In this document: in pieces, positions 43,336 through 51,291 of the stretch
How the letters are laid out: every line of letters begins with the position of its first letter
How positions within the stretch are numbered: position 1 is the first letter of the stretch
From: Herminiimonas sp. KBW02
Lineage (GTDB): Bacteria > Pseudomonadota > Gammaproteobacteria > Burkholderiales > Burkholderiaceae_D
DNA length: 64,000 bases
Assembly: GCF_003852535.1 (NCBI RefSeq)
Contig: NZ_QAJP01000004.1
Coordinates: 854,719 to 918,718 of the forward strand
Reading direction: 5' to 3'
The notes under the pieces: model-generated
Told to the model about the DNA's origin: nothing
What the model saw: the letters and a program-made list of their open reading frames with translations, nothing else
Databases searched by the model: none
Program-made: the position numbers and the translations under genes

Positions 43336-45798
43336 ATGTCTATAAAATCTAAAAAGCGTCGCTTGCAACGGCCGTCAGTAAAAAAAAGTAGCGAACTTTC
43401 AGTCATCGTTTTGGCGGTCGGCTTCGCACTGGGTAACAGTGCTCATGCCAATGCCGCGTGCACTCCCGTTAACACCAATGTTACGGTTGTGGGCCCTGAA
43501 AGCTGTGTGGCGTGGAGTGGCGGAAATCTTACGGTGGCGAACGTCGGGGGGCTTAGTGACGTAACGGCTGTCGAGGTATCAGGCATCGTAGGCACACTGA
43601 GCAATGATGGCGTAATCGACGGCACTACTTCCGGGATCCACAACACGGGCGCTATGACCGCCCTGAACAACAACAAGACCATTTCAGGCGGCACCTATGG
43701 TATTCATAGCGACAACGGTAGCAGTATCACTTCGCTGCATAACACTGGCACCGGTACGATTAGTGGTGACACCGGCATTTTGGCAGGAAACCTGACGCCA
43801 ACTGGCTCGATCACTATTGGTACCATCACCAACGACGGTTCCATCTCGGGAACGGGCAACGTCGGTGTCGGCGCCAGTACCAACGCGACTATCGGTACCC
43901 TGGTCAATACCGGCACCATCACAGGCTTTCTGGGCGGCGTTGCCAATGCAGGCAATATCAACATATTGAACAATAGCGGAACCATCTCAAGCAGCGGTTA
44001 TGCCATTTATAACGCAGCAACCGGCACCTTTGGCCCTATCACCAATAGCGGTATGATCGCCGGTACGATCGCAAATTTCTCTGCCAATGACCTGACTATC
44101 AACGGTGCCAGCGGTGCCAGTTTCGGGATTTTGACAGGTTACAGCGGAGGCCTGGGCAACGCTGATCGGACTGTAATCACCAATACCTTTTCAAACCTCA
44201 CCTTCAACTCCGGCAATCTTCTGCTGAACAATAACATCAACGTCGGCACCCACACGGTTAGCAACACCGCAGCCACGCTGCAGATCAATAACGGTATTAC
44301 CGTCACTGGCAATTACAATCAAGGCGCTGGCGCAACCCTGCTCATAGGCGTTGCGAATGGTGCAGTAGCTACAGGCGCCGTTAACTCTGATAGCGGTTAC
44401 GGTCGTTTGGTGGTTTCAGGTAATGCCACGATTGCCGCCGGTTCAGCGGTCACGTTAAAACCATTAACTACCTACGCCTTCGCTGCAGGTCAACGCTTTG
44501 TCGTGGTAACTGCGTCTGGTGTCGCTAGCTACAACGAGCATGCATTGAATTATGCTGCCTCCGGCTATACAGGGTCTCTCTTTGGTAGCAATGTAACGTC
44601 CGGTGGCACTAACAATCTGGTAGTAACACTGGGAACAAATCCTGCCACCCCAGCACAGTCTTCCCCTGCAACCTTACCGAATGCTGTCGCTGCACTTGGC
44701 GGGCTATCTGGCTACACAGGTATCGATCCGGCTCTTTTAAATTTGTTCAATGCAGGTCAGGCATTGAATCTGGGTTCCACCGCAGATGCCAACCGCGCTG
44801 GCCGTCAGTTAAATCCTGTCTCATCACCTGTAAGCAGTCAGGCAGTTACCGCGCCCACAGTCGACACACTTAATATCGTGGCCGCCCATACTGATAGTTT
44901 GCGTTTGGCACAGACCGGCAGAGCCAGCGGTCTCTCTGCTGGCTCTGCGGCATCTGCTACCGGCGTATGGGGACAAGCTTTCGCTGGGCAAGCCAGACAG
45001 GATGAGCGTGATGATGTCAGCGCTTATCGTGCCAATTATAGTGGCCTGTTATTTGGCGTTGACCAGCAGTTGGACGAGCGCTGGAATATAGGCGGGGTAT
45101 TCAGTTATAGCAATGCTCGCATCCGTGACACCGGTAGCAATGCAGGTGATTCCAGTGATGTGGACGCTTACGGTTTGCTGGCTTACGGTAGTTATAGTGG
45201 TCAGCCCTGGTATCTGAATTTCTCTGCAGGCGCAGTCCAGCAGCGTTACGCTACGACCCGTATCGTCAGCTTCCCTGGTTTCGCTGGCGTTGCTACCGGC
45301 AAGTTTGACGGCATGCAGTATGTGGCGAAGGCAGAAGTGGGTTATCCGCTGGCCACAGGTAATGTCACCACCACCCCATTATTAGGTCTGACCTATAGCC
45401 GCTTGAACCAGGATGCCTATACGGAAAGCGGCGGCAACGGCGCTGCGCTGGCCGTTGGTGCAACTAGCGTCAATTCGCTGCAAAGTGATCTGGGTGTTAA
45501 ATTCGAACGCGAACTGGCGACTTCGTATGGGAATTTGATACCGAGCCTGAAACTGGCCTGGCGTCATGAATTTGATAATAATCGCGTGGCGACCAATGCA
45601 CGTTTTGCAGCAGATCCAAGCGGCGAAACCAGCTTTACGTCGCTTGGTGTCAGCCCGATCAAGAATTCGGCGATGATCTCTTTGGGTGCAACGCTGTTAC
45701 GCCAGAAAAATTTGAGCTTGTCCGTTCGTTATGACTTGCAGACAGGATCAGGCTTCCTTGCCCAGAGTGGTAGCTTACGTTTGCGTAAATTGTTTTAA
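43336..45798 (+). CDS. Classical (type Va) autotransporter with beta-barrel domain
   Basis: An 820-residue protein. The N-terminus is basic and long (SIKSKKRRLQRPSVKKSSE) before the hydrophobic core VIVLAVGFALGNSAHA, as in many autotransporter signals. The passenger to about 520 is a beta-helix with repeated Asn-Gly/Thr-Gly turns such as NTGTITGFLGG and NSGTISSSG, and contains GTISGDTGIL. From about 540 the autotransporter barrel follows (VWGQAFAGQARQDE) and ends with LRLRKLF, whose terminal Phe is the Bam-recognition residue. The passenger function is unknown. It is divergent from the two-component genes, with two motif copies between them, so it is probably regulated by them. Confidence 0.94.
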   Translation: MSIKSKKRRLQRPSVKKSSELSVIVLAVGFALGNSAHANAACTPVNTNVTVVGPESCVAWSGGNLTVANVGGLSDVTAVEVSGIVGTLSNDGVIDGTTSGIHNTGAMTALNNNKTISGGTYGIHSDNGSSITSLHNTGTGTISGDTGILAGNLTPTGSITIGTITNDGSISGTGNVGVGASTNATIGTLVNTGTITGFLGGVANAGNINILNNSGTISSSGYAIYNAATGTFGPITNSGMIAGTIANFSANDLTINGASGASFGILTGYSGGLGNADRTVITNTFSNLTFNSGNLLLNNNINVGTHTVSNTAATLQINNGITVTGNYNQGAGATLLIGVANGAVATGAVNSDSGYGRLVVSGNATIAAGSAVTLKPLTTYAFAAGQRFVVVTASGVASYNEHALNYAASGYTGSLFGSNVTSGGTNNLVVTLGTNPATPAQSSPATLPNAVAALGGLSGYTGIDPALLNLFNAGQALNLGSTADANRAGRQLNPVSSPVSSQAVTAPTVDTLNIVAAHTDSLRLAQTGRASGLSAGSAASATGVWGQAFAGQARQDERDDVSAYRANYSGLLFGVDQQLDERWNIGGVFSYSNARIRDTGSNAGDSSDVDAYGLLAYGSYSGQPWYLNFSAGAVQQRYATTRIVSFPGFAGVATGKFDGMQYVAKAEVGYPLATGNVTTTPLLGLTYSRLNQDAYTESGGNGAALAVGATSVNSLQSDLGVKFERELATSYGNLIPSLKLAWRHEFDNNRVATNARFAADPSGETSFTSLGVSPIKNSAMISLGATLLRQKNLSLSVRYDLQTGSGFLAQSGSLRLRKLF

Positions 45799-45830
45799 TC
45801 TGCGGAGCTGGATGTCGCTGTCGTGAGGAG

Positions 45831-45861
45831 TGCATCAAGAGCTTTCTAAACTCTTGATGCA
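45831..45861. terminator. Hairpin after the autotransporter gene
   Basis: TGCATCAAGAG and CTCTTGATGCA are perfect 11-bp arms around a 9-nt loop, 33 bases after the stop. No T run follows, so it may be a terminator of the Rho-assisted type or an mRNA-protecting hairpin. Confidence 0.5.
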
Positions 45862-45918
45862 CCAACAAAGCGCGAAGGAAGTCAAACAGTTAGATGGCTC
45901 GTCGCGTGACGAACAGTC

Positions 45919-46131
45919 TCAGGGTTTGCTCGGATCCAGCACTTTTACCGTGCGCCAGCGGAAGTTGTCGTTATCTGCCGGAATCCACTGCAGGCACCAG
46001 GGATTGATGCATTCCTGCCCCTCGGTTCCTGGTGCGACAGCCAGGAAACTTTCCTCGTCGTAGTGCTGTACCTCGGACCGCTGCCAGGTCATGCAGAATT
46101 TACAGCGGATTTCGCCAAAGCCTTTTTTCAT
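45919..46131 (-). CDS. Small zinc-ribbon-like hypothetical protein
   Basis: A 70-residue protein starting MKKGFGEIRCKFCMTWQRSE. Two Cys pairs, CKFC and CINPWC, could bind one zinc ion, with the Trp-rich part IPADNDNFRWRTVKV between them and the C-terminus. No family was named with confidence. It is convergent with the autotransporter gene and separated from the nitrate reductase-associated gene by 177 AT-rich bases. The ribosome site is weak, so its translation is uncertain, but the Cys spacing argues against chance. Confidence 0.55.
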   Translation of the reverse strand: MKKGFGEIRCKFCMTWQRSEVQHYDEESFLAVAPGTEGQECINPWCLQWIPADNDNFRWRTVKVLDPSKP

Positions 46132-46308
46132 CGCATGGTCCCACTGTTACTTATGCGGACACAACTGCCAGATATGAATGGCAAATAGCTTGGGTGTACA
46201 CAAGTGTCATTGGGCTGGAAAGCAGGGGGCTTATTCATTCTTGATCAATTTTGATTCAAATGCACGGTGATAAAACCTGTGCAAGAAGGATACTCTTTAG
46301 TTAAGCAA

Positions 46309-46812
46309 TCAATCGATTAAATGAAATTCTTTCAGCGCTGGCAGAAAATTCATATTCTCATGTTGCGCTCGAGTGAGTTTAATTAAAGCGAATCTCTGCA
46401 GCGGATTCAAGGTCTGCCATGTCTCATCTTTTAAATGCACATTTTTTTCCTGAGCCTTTTTTGCGATGGGGTCAGGAATTGCATCTTCCGATAACCAATA
46501 TGGTGTGAGATCTATACCCATATTGATCACCGCTTCATCTGTTTTCTTAATCTCGTCGCTTAAATACGCCCGGTACTTATCAATATCCATGGGGAGCTCG
46601 GTCGGCAGCAACATCAGATTTTCGCGTATAGAACGATCGAGCTGATTCCAGGCTCGCAGGGAAAGTTTCATGCCGCATCGGTCCAGCTTGAAGCGAACGA
46701 TCATCGGTATGCAGCAGAGCGCATCTATAAAATCTGACTCGAATTCAAATAGCAGGTGTGCGACCGGCGAATTTTCAACGGCCTGAGTACGGGATATTAA
46801 TGATTTTTTCAT
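46309..46812 (-). CDS. Nitrate reductase-associated protein (NarM-like)
   Basis: A 167-residue protein with the features of the nitrate reductase-associated family: LLFEFESDFIDALCCIPMIV near residue 20, RFKLDRCGMKLSLRAWNQLD, and ending LNPLQRFALIKLTRAQHENM. In cyanobacteria the family member NarM is needed for activity of the molybdenum-dependent nitrate reductase. No nitrate reductase gene lies in this window. A ModE-like regulator gene is directly upstream on the same strand, and three motifs resembling ModE operators lie between the two genes, so molybdenum-responsive control is likely. The enzyme it serves may be encoded elsewhere. Confidence 0.8.
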   Translation of the reverse strand: MKKSLISRTQAVENSPVAHLLFEFESDFIDALCCIPMIVRFKLDRCGMKLSLRAWNQLDRSIRENLMLLPTELPMDIDKYRAYLSDEIKKTDEAVINMGIDLTPYWLSEDAIPDPIAKKAQEKNVHLKDETWQTLNPLQRFALIKLTRAQHENMNFLPALKEFHLID

Positions 46813-46864
46813 GGCTGATTACTGATCCTGCATCGAATTTGTCTCTGTGAAAGAGTGTGTCTAT

Positions 46865-46975
46865 CGTTGGGTGAAAAATGACATAACGGTGAGCAAGAAA
46901 AAATCGCCCGGCGAAAAATGGCATAACAAGAGACCAGGTTAAAGCGTTCGGTGAAAAATGACATAACGATGAGCA
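46865..46975. repeat. Three motifs with an exact 40-bp period, resembling ModE operators
   Basis: GGTGAAAAATGACATAACGG, GGCGAAAAATGGCATAACAA and GGTGAAAAATGACATAACGA begin at 46870, 46910 and 46950. The first and third are preceded by CGTT so that CGTT and AACG enclose 24 bp, the same length and ends as the E. coli ModE operator as I recall it. They lie in the promoter region of the NarM-like gene and directly after the ModE-like gene. Confidence 0.65.
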
Positions 46976-47015
46976 TAAACCATTTCGGGCTGGCTTGGAT
47001 ATTTAGGGAGGGAAT

Positions 47016-47372
47016 TTAGTACTTGGCCAGTTTCTGCAGGGCGTCCAGTTCTTTGACAGATGCAGCGTTCATGCGCTCTTCAAGCGCGATGTATCTATCC
47101 AGCAGCGCTTCCCCCAGTGGGGTTAATGATGTGCCGCCACCGCCTTTTCCACCAGAAATCGTTGCCACTACGGGCTCTCCGAATCCCTGATTAAGCGAAT
47201 CGATCAATAACCAGGCACGTTTATACGGTATGCCCAAAGCCCTGCCTGCAGCAGAAATAGAGTGAGTTTCACGTATTTGTTGCAACAAATCGATCTTGCC
47301 TGGCCCTATGGATATTGAGTCGCCTATAGAGATGCGCGGACGGACGATGATCGCGGTTTTAGCGTTGGACAT
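47016..47372 (-). CDS. ModE-like winged-helix regulator (single domain)
   Basis: A 118-residue protein with the ModE N-terminal winged helix only: GPGKIDLLQQIRETHSISAA, GRALGIPYKRAWLLIDSLNQ, then the Gly-rich wing GGKGGGGTSLTPLGEALLDR, each piece as in ModE. There is no molybdate-binding MOP domain, so it is either a molybdate-independent regulator or relies on a partner. Proteins like this usually sit near molybdoenzyme or molybdate transport genes. Its neighbour on the same strand is the NarM-like gene, 200 bases downstream, with candidate operators between. A Leu/Ala-rich C-terminal helix (MNAASVKELDALQKLAKY) may dimerise it. Confidence 0.88.
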   Translation of the reverse strand: MSNAKTAIIVRPRISIGDSISIGPGKIDLLQQIRETHSISAAGRALGIPYKRAWLLIDSLNQGFGEPVVATISGGKGGGGTSLTPLGEALLDRYIALEERMNAASVKELDALQKLAKY

Positions 47373-47565
47373 GTTATTGATGATGGGTAATCGGTATCTT
47401 GTCGCGTATTTTACGTTGGATACTTGAATGTAATAACGAAGTTCTTGAATCCGTATGGATTAACTCGCCGATCATGATAACTGGTGGGACAAACTTAGAC
47501 GCAACCTGAGGGAGCAATCAACTGCATGGCTATAGGCCTGCAGCCGTAAGCTCTTCCCATTTTCA

Positions 47566-47667
47566 ATGAAGGATAAACGCAGCCTGATCTACGTCACTGA
47601 CGATATCTACTATTCAGGTGCTGGTACGCTGCGCCCGGCGTACGTCGGTCTGCGCGTGCGCTACTGA
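47566..47667 (+). pseudogene. Possible remnant of an outer membrane beta-barrel gene
   Basis: A 33-codon open frame reading MKDKRSLIYVTDDIYYSGAG then TLRPAYVGLRVRY and stopping. The end alternates hydrophobic residues and closes with an aromatic residue, as in the last strand of outer membrane barrels. There is no upstream coding context and a good terminator follows 17 bases later, so it looks like the 3' end of a gene whose rest was lost by deletion. Confidence 0.4.
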
Positions 47668-47683
47668 TGTAGCCCGAACGCAT

Positions 47684-47715
47684 GAAAAAAGGCGAGCCTG
47701 GTGCTCGCCTTTTTT
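47684..47715. terminator. Bidirectional terminator between the remnant and the glycosyltransferase gene
   Basis: AAAAAAGGCGAGC and GCTCGCCTTTTTT are perfect 13-bp arms around CTGGT, with T runs on both strands. Confidence 0.92.
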
Positions 47716-47724
47716 ACTCTGCCT

Positions 47725-49179
47725 TCATTCCGGTTTGATCAAGGCCCGGTTTTTCCCGACAAACAGGATGTGATCAGCGGCTATTCCTTGTTGTGCCAGC
47801 TCATTACGATCCACCACCACCAATTCATTGTGTGTGTTCTTGTTGAGTACGGCGTCTGGTTCGTAGTGCAAGGCATTGCGGGCATAGTAGTCGGATGAAT
47901 ACTCGGGACGTACCTTGTACGCGAGCTGCATGCCCGGTACGGCGGCACGGTGGAAGGCCTGTATCAAATCACGGTCGGAATTGGCGCTGGCTTTGCTGAC
48001 GACATACGGGCCGCACATGACGGCTAGCAGTGCCAACAGCGCGATAGCAATACCGGTGCGGCTTTGAGTTTTGGTTGAGGTGTTTTCCAGCCAACGCGCC
48101 ACCAGCACGCTGAAAGGCAAGGCAGCGGTCAGACCATAAGTCCAGATGATGTTGCGGCTGAAGGTGAAGAACAGCAGCGGCGCCAGTGTCGCACACCAGA
48201 GGAAGCGTTCGATAGCTAATGATTGCTTGGGCCGCTTACTGAAAAAGCGCAGCAATTCACTGACGAAGACCCCCAGCCACGGCAACATGCCTATGCTCCA
48301 GAAGATCCAGATCGCACCCATAGGTTGTTGCTGCGCGATGCCGTAGTGATCACCTTTCCAGCCGGGAACCAGGAAGCGCGAGAAGTGCTCGCCGATGATG
48401 AAATAATTCAGGAAGCCCGGGTTGGTGTACTCGGCTGCGATGTACCACGGCATGAAGATACCCAGCGCCAGCGCCACGCCACCCCAACTGAATACATGGC
48501 GGAACATTTGCCACGGACGGCGTTCCACTAATGCATACGCGATCAGCGGCAAACCTATCAATGCCCAGGTCGCCAGGCCCTTGCACAAGGCACCGAGTCC
48601 AATCATGCTCCAGAACGCGAGCCGCCATTTGAAGGCGTCATCACCAATACTATTCAGTGTGCGCCAGGCGAAGTAGAGCGCAGCAACGATGATCACCATT
48701 TGCAGTGCATCAGTCATGACTGCACCGGCACACAGGAAAAATAGCGGCGAAGCAGCCAGTACCGGTGCGACCAGCCAGCTGCGACGCAGCTTCATCTCTC
48801 GCGCAAAACCCATCGCAACGATGACAGCGAGCAAGGATGCCAGCAATGCCGGCAGGCGCGCGGCGAACTCATTGATGCCAAATATTTCCATCGAGATGGC
48901 ACTGGCCCAGGTCGAGAGTGGTGGCTTGGCAAAGAAGGGCGTCTGTGGATCGATATGTGGCATTAGCCAGTAGCCATTGCTGACGGCTTGCCGTGCGATT
49001 TCACCGTAACGTGCTTCGGTCGTATCCGCCAGCGGCAGCAGCGCCATCAAGCCTATGCGGTAAGCCAGCAGCAGTAGTGCCGCGGCCAGCAAGTACCAGA
49101 GATAGGCGGGGACGTGGCGGGCGCGGGATGGATTTACTGCTGCAAGCGAAAACGGTTCAGGAAATGTTTGGGGATTCAT
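47725..49179 (-). CDS. ArnT-like membrane glycosyltransferase (PMT family)
   Basis: A 484-residue protein with about twelve membrane helices. The catalytic-loop sequence LADTTEARYGEIARQAVSNG then YWLMPHIDPQTPFFAKPPLS matches ArnT/PMT enzymes, where an acidic pair after the first helix acts with a lipid-phosphate sugar donor. The start is MNPQTFPEPFSL, which overlaps the sensor kinase gene by 23 bases; the longer frame is unlikely. The gene is the last of a four-gene operon with a PAP2 phosphatase and an OmpR-type two-component system, a setting that suggests sugar addition to lipid A. Whether the sugar is aminoarabinose is not shown; no arnABCD genes are in the window. Confidence 0.88.
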   Translation of the reverse strand: MNPQTFPEPFSLAAVNPSRARHVPAYLWYLLAAALLLLAYRIGLMALLPLADTTEARYGEIARQAVSNGYWLMPHIDPQTPFFAKPPLSTWASAISMEIFGINEFAARLPALLASLLAVIVAMGFAREMKLRRSWLVAPVLAASPLFFLCAGAVMTDALQMVIIVAALYFAWRTLNSIGDDAFKWRLAFWSMIGLGALCKGLATWALIGLPLIAYALVERRPWQMFRHVFSWGGVALALGIFMPWYIAAEYTNPGFLNYFIIGEHFSRFLVPGWKGDHYGIAQQQPMGAIWIFWSIGMLPWLGVFVSELLRFFSKRPKQSLAIERFLWCATLAPLLFFTFSRNIIWTYGLTAALPFSVLVARWLENTSTKTQSRTGIAIALLALLAVMCGPYVVSKASANSDRDLIQAFHRAAVPGMQLAYKVRPEYSSDYYARNALHYEPDAVLNKNTHNELVVVDRNELAQQGIAADHILFVGKNRALIKPE

Positions 49180-50551
49180 GCTGTTCTCTGAGGGGAAAGG
49201 CGGTGCGTGTCGCGCTGCGTGAGCGTGGGTCGGCGACCATCTGTTTGATGCGTAGGGTGGCGAGCAAGCCCTGGCCATCATCGGGATTGCCCAGTTCTAT
49301 GGTGGCGTCGTGCTGGGCGGCGATGGTTCTTGCGATGAAGAGGCCGAGGCCGCTACCGGAAACGCCGCTGCCTTCGCGTCGATAGAAGCGATCAAAGACA
49401 CGTTCCCGGTCTGCGGCTGGTATGCCGGGGCCGTTATCGGAGACTTGCAGAAGTGCATAACCGTCAGCGCTGGATACACTGACATCAACGCGGCCATATG
49501 CCGGGGTATAGCGCACCGCATTGTCAACCAGGTTGCCGAGCAGGATGCGCAAGTTCTCTACATCACCATAGGCGTAGATAGCGTGGTCGCTGCCGTCGGC
49601 TGCTGCGATCACACCGAGGTCCACGTGCTTGTGTTCGGCCTGCGGTGCAAGGTCGGAAACCACGCCTGCAACCAGTAGTTGCAAGTTCACTTTCTGGTAA
49701 CGTCGATCCGGCAAGCGTCCTTCATGCCGTGCCAGTGTCAACAGTTGTTGCACCAGGTGGCTAGCGCGGTTCAGGCGCTGATGCAATTTTCCCAGACCCG
49801 GCTGTAGTTCGGGATCCTGATTGTCGCGCTCGACGAGTTGCAGTTGCAGCTTGAGTGCAGCCAGCGGTGTACGCAATTCATGTGCGGCATCCGAGACGAA
49901 AGCACGCTGCGTCGTGCGCGCTTGCTCCAGGCGTGCCAGCAAGCCATTCAGGGCCAGCAGCATGGGCTGTAGTTCCGGCGGATAAACGCCATCGCTGATG
50001 CTCTCCAGTGTTTCCGGTGTACGCTGGTTGATGGAGGCTGCCAGGCGTCCTATCGGTTGCAGTGCGCGCCCGACGACGATCCAGATTAGCAGACCCAATA
50101 AGGGAATCAGTACGACGAATGGAATCAGCGAACGCAAAGCCATGGATGCGGCCATGCGATTGCGGATGGCGGTGGGTTGCGATACCTGAATGAAGCGGCC
50201 TTGGTCGAGCTGGCTATAGACGCGCCAGTTTTGCTGGTTCAGCCTGGTTTTGCTGAAGCCTATGGTGTTGACCCGGCGCAGCTGTATGGTTGGTGCCGAT
50301 GTAAACAGTAGTTGATTATCCTTGTACCAGATCTGCAGCATGACTTCGTCTTCCGAGTCATCGCCCACCTGCAGCGTATGGCTGACTGATAGTTCGGTAG
50401 GGAAGGCGGTGGCAATCTGTTGCAACTGATAGTCGAACATTTCATTCATCTCATGCCGTACTTGTACATAGGTGGCAAAGCCGGCAAGCAAGGTGGCGGA
50501 GATCATTCCGCCAAACAGATACATGAGTAATTTGCGGCGTATGCTGATCAT
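49157..50551 (-). CDS. Sensor histidine kinase (QseC/PmrB type)
   Basis: A 464-residue kinase. A first membrane helix at about 10-30, a periplasmic sensor of about 130 residues (with HEMNEMFDYQLQQIATAFPTE, read as HEMNEMFDYQ then LQQIATAFPTE), a second membrane helix near 150-170, HAMP, the H-box VSDAAHELRTPLAALKLQLQ, the N-box NLVDNAVRYTPAYGR and the G-box VSDNGPGIPAADRERVFDRF. The first 4 bases overlap the end of the response regulator gene. Related kinases (PmrB, QseC) respond to cations, acid or amines. The C-terminus runs 23 bases into the glycosyltransferase gene. Confidence 0.94.
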   Translation of the reverse strand: MISIRRKLLMYLFGGMISATLLAGFATYVQVRHEMNEMFDYQLQQIATAFPTELSVSHTLQVGDDSEDEVMLQIWYKDNQLLFTSAPTIQLRRVNTIGFSKTRLNQQNWRVYSQLDQGRFIQVSQPTAIRNRMAASMALRSLIPFVVLIPLLGLLIWIVVGRALQPIGRLAASINQRTPETLESISDGVYPPELQPMLLALNGLLARLEQARTTQRAFVSDAAHELRTPLAALKLQLQLVERDNQDPELQPGLGKLHQRLNRASHLVQQLLTLARHEGRLPDRRYQKVNLQLLVAGVVSDLAPQAEHKHVDLGVIAAADGSDHAIYAYGDVENLRILLGNLVDNAVRYTPAYGRVDVSVSSADGYALLQVSDNGPGIPAADRERVFDRFYRREGSGVSGSGLGLFIARTIAAQHDATIELGNPDDGQGLLATLRIKQMVADPRSRSATRTAFPLREQHESPNIS

Positions 50552-51210
50552 GCTGCCAGTCCCAGCTTGTAGCCTATGCCGCGTACGTTCTTGATGAAGT
50601 CCGTACCGAGCTTTTTACGCAAGCCGTGCACATAGACTTCGATCGCATTGCTGCCTATCTCTTCATTCCAGCCATACAAACGTTCTTCCAGTTGTGCGCG
50701 TGACATGACGCGTCCTGGCTGGTCTATCAGTGCCAGCAGCAGTGCAAACTCGCGCGCCGATAAATGCAGCGGTGCGCCTTTGTAGGTAATGGTGCGGGTC
50801 GCCGGATTGATGCTGAGGTCTGCGTAGGTGAGTTCCGGATTGCTGCGTCCGGCACGGCGCCTGATCAGCGCGCGCATGCGGGCGAACAATTCATCGAGGT
50901 CGAATGGTTTGACCAGGTAGTCGTCGGCGCCCGCATCGAGACCCTGTATGCGGACGCTGGTCGCATCGCGTGCCGACAGGATCAATACTGCGGCATCACC
51001 ATGCTTGCGGCGATAATCATCCAGTACGCGGATGCCGTCTTTGCGCGGCAAACCGATATCGAGCAGGATCAGGTCGTAGCTGTGATTGCATAGCGCCAGG
51101 TCGGCTGCATGGCCGTCCTGTACCCAATCGACTGCGTAGTGTTCCTTGCGTAATCCTTCTTCCAGGCTCTCGCCTATCATCGTATCGTCTTCTACCAGTA
51201 GTACCCGCAT
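50548..51210 (-). CDS. OmpR/PhoB-family response regulator
   Basis: A 220-residue regulator starting MRVLLVEDDTMIGESLEEGL, chosen because GGAG lies six bases upstream; an ATG five codons earlier is the alternative. The receiver has the acidic pocket EDD, the phosphorylated Asp in LILLDIGLPRKDGIRV and VKPFDLDELFARM with the Lys. The winged-helix output is at the C-terminus (LSAREFALLLALIDQPGRVM then SRAQLEERLYGWNEEIGSNA and HGLRKKLGTDFIKNVRGIGY). It overlaps its kinase by four bases. It probably activates this operon and other lipid A genes. Confidence 0.95.
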   Translation of the reverse strand: MRVLLVEDDTMIGESLEEGLRKEHYAVDWVQDGHAADLALCNHSYDLILLDIGLPRKDGIRVLDDYRRKHGDAAVLILSARDATSVRIQGLDAGADDYLVKPFDLDELFARMRALIRRRAGRSNPELTYADLSINPATRTITYKGAPLHLSAREFALLLALIDQPGRVMSRAQLEERLYGWNEEIGSNAIEVYVHGLRKKLGTDFIKNVRGIGYKLGLAA

Positions 51211-51291
51211 GCTTGCTCCATTCATGGCAACACCGACCCTGTCGAGGTCAGCCTGAGCGAGCAGGCTAGCGCTACCGACGTTAAGAGCGGG

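Larger units (their letters stand above)
47373..47724. other. Intergenic region with gene remnant and terminator
   Basis: About 350 bases. Apart from the short open frame and terminator described separately, no gene or repeat was seen. Confidence 0.5.

Noticed and set aside
46865-46975. Three repeats with equal spacing as a possible CRISPR array
   Set aside because: The repeated part is only about 20 bp, the intervening parts are short (about 20 bp) and vary little in length, there are three units only and no cas gene is near. A row of operators fits better.
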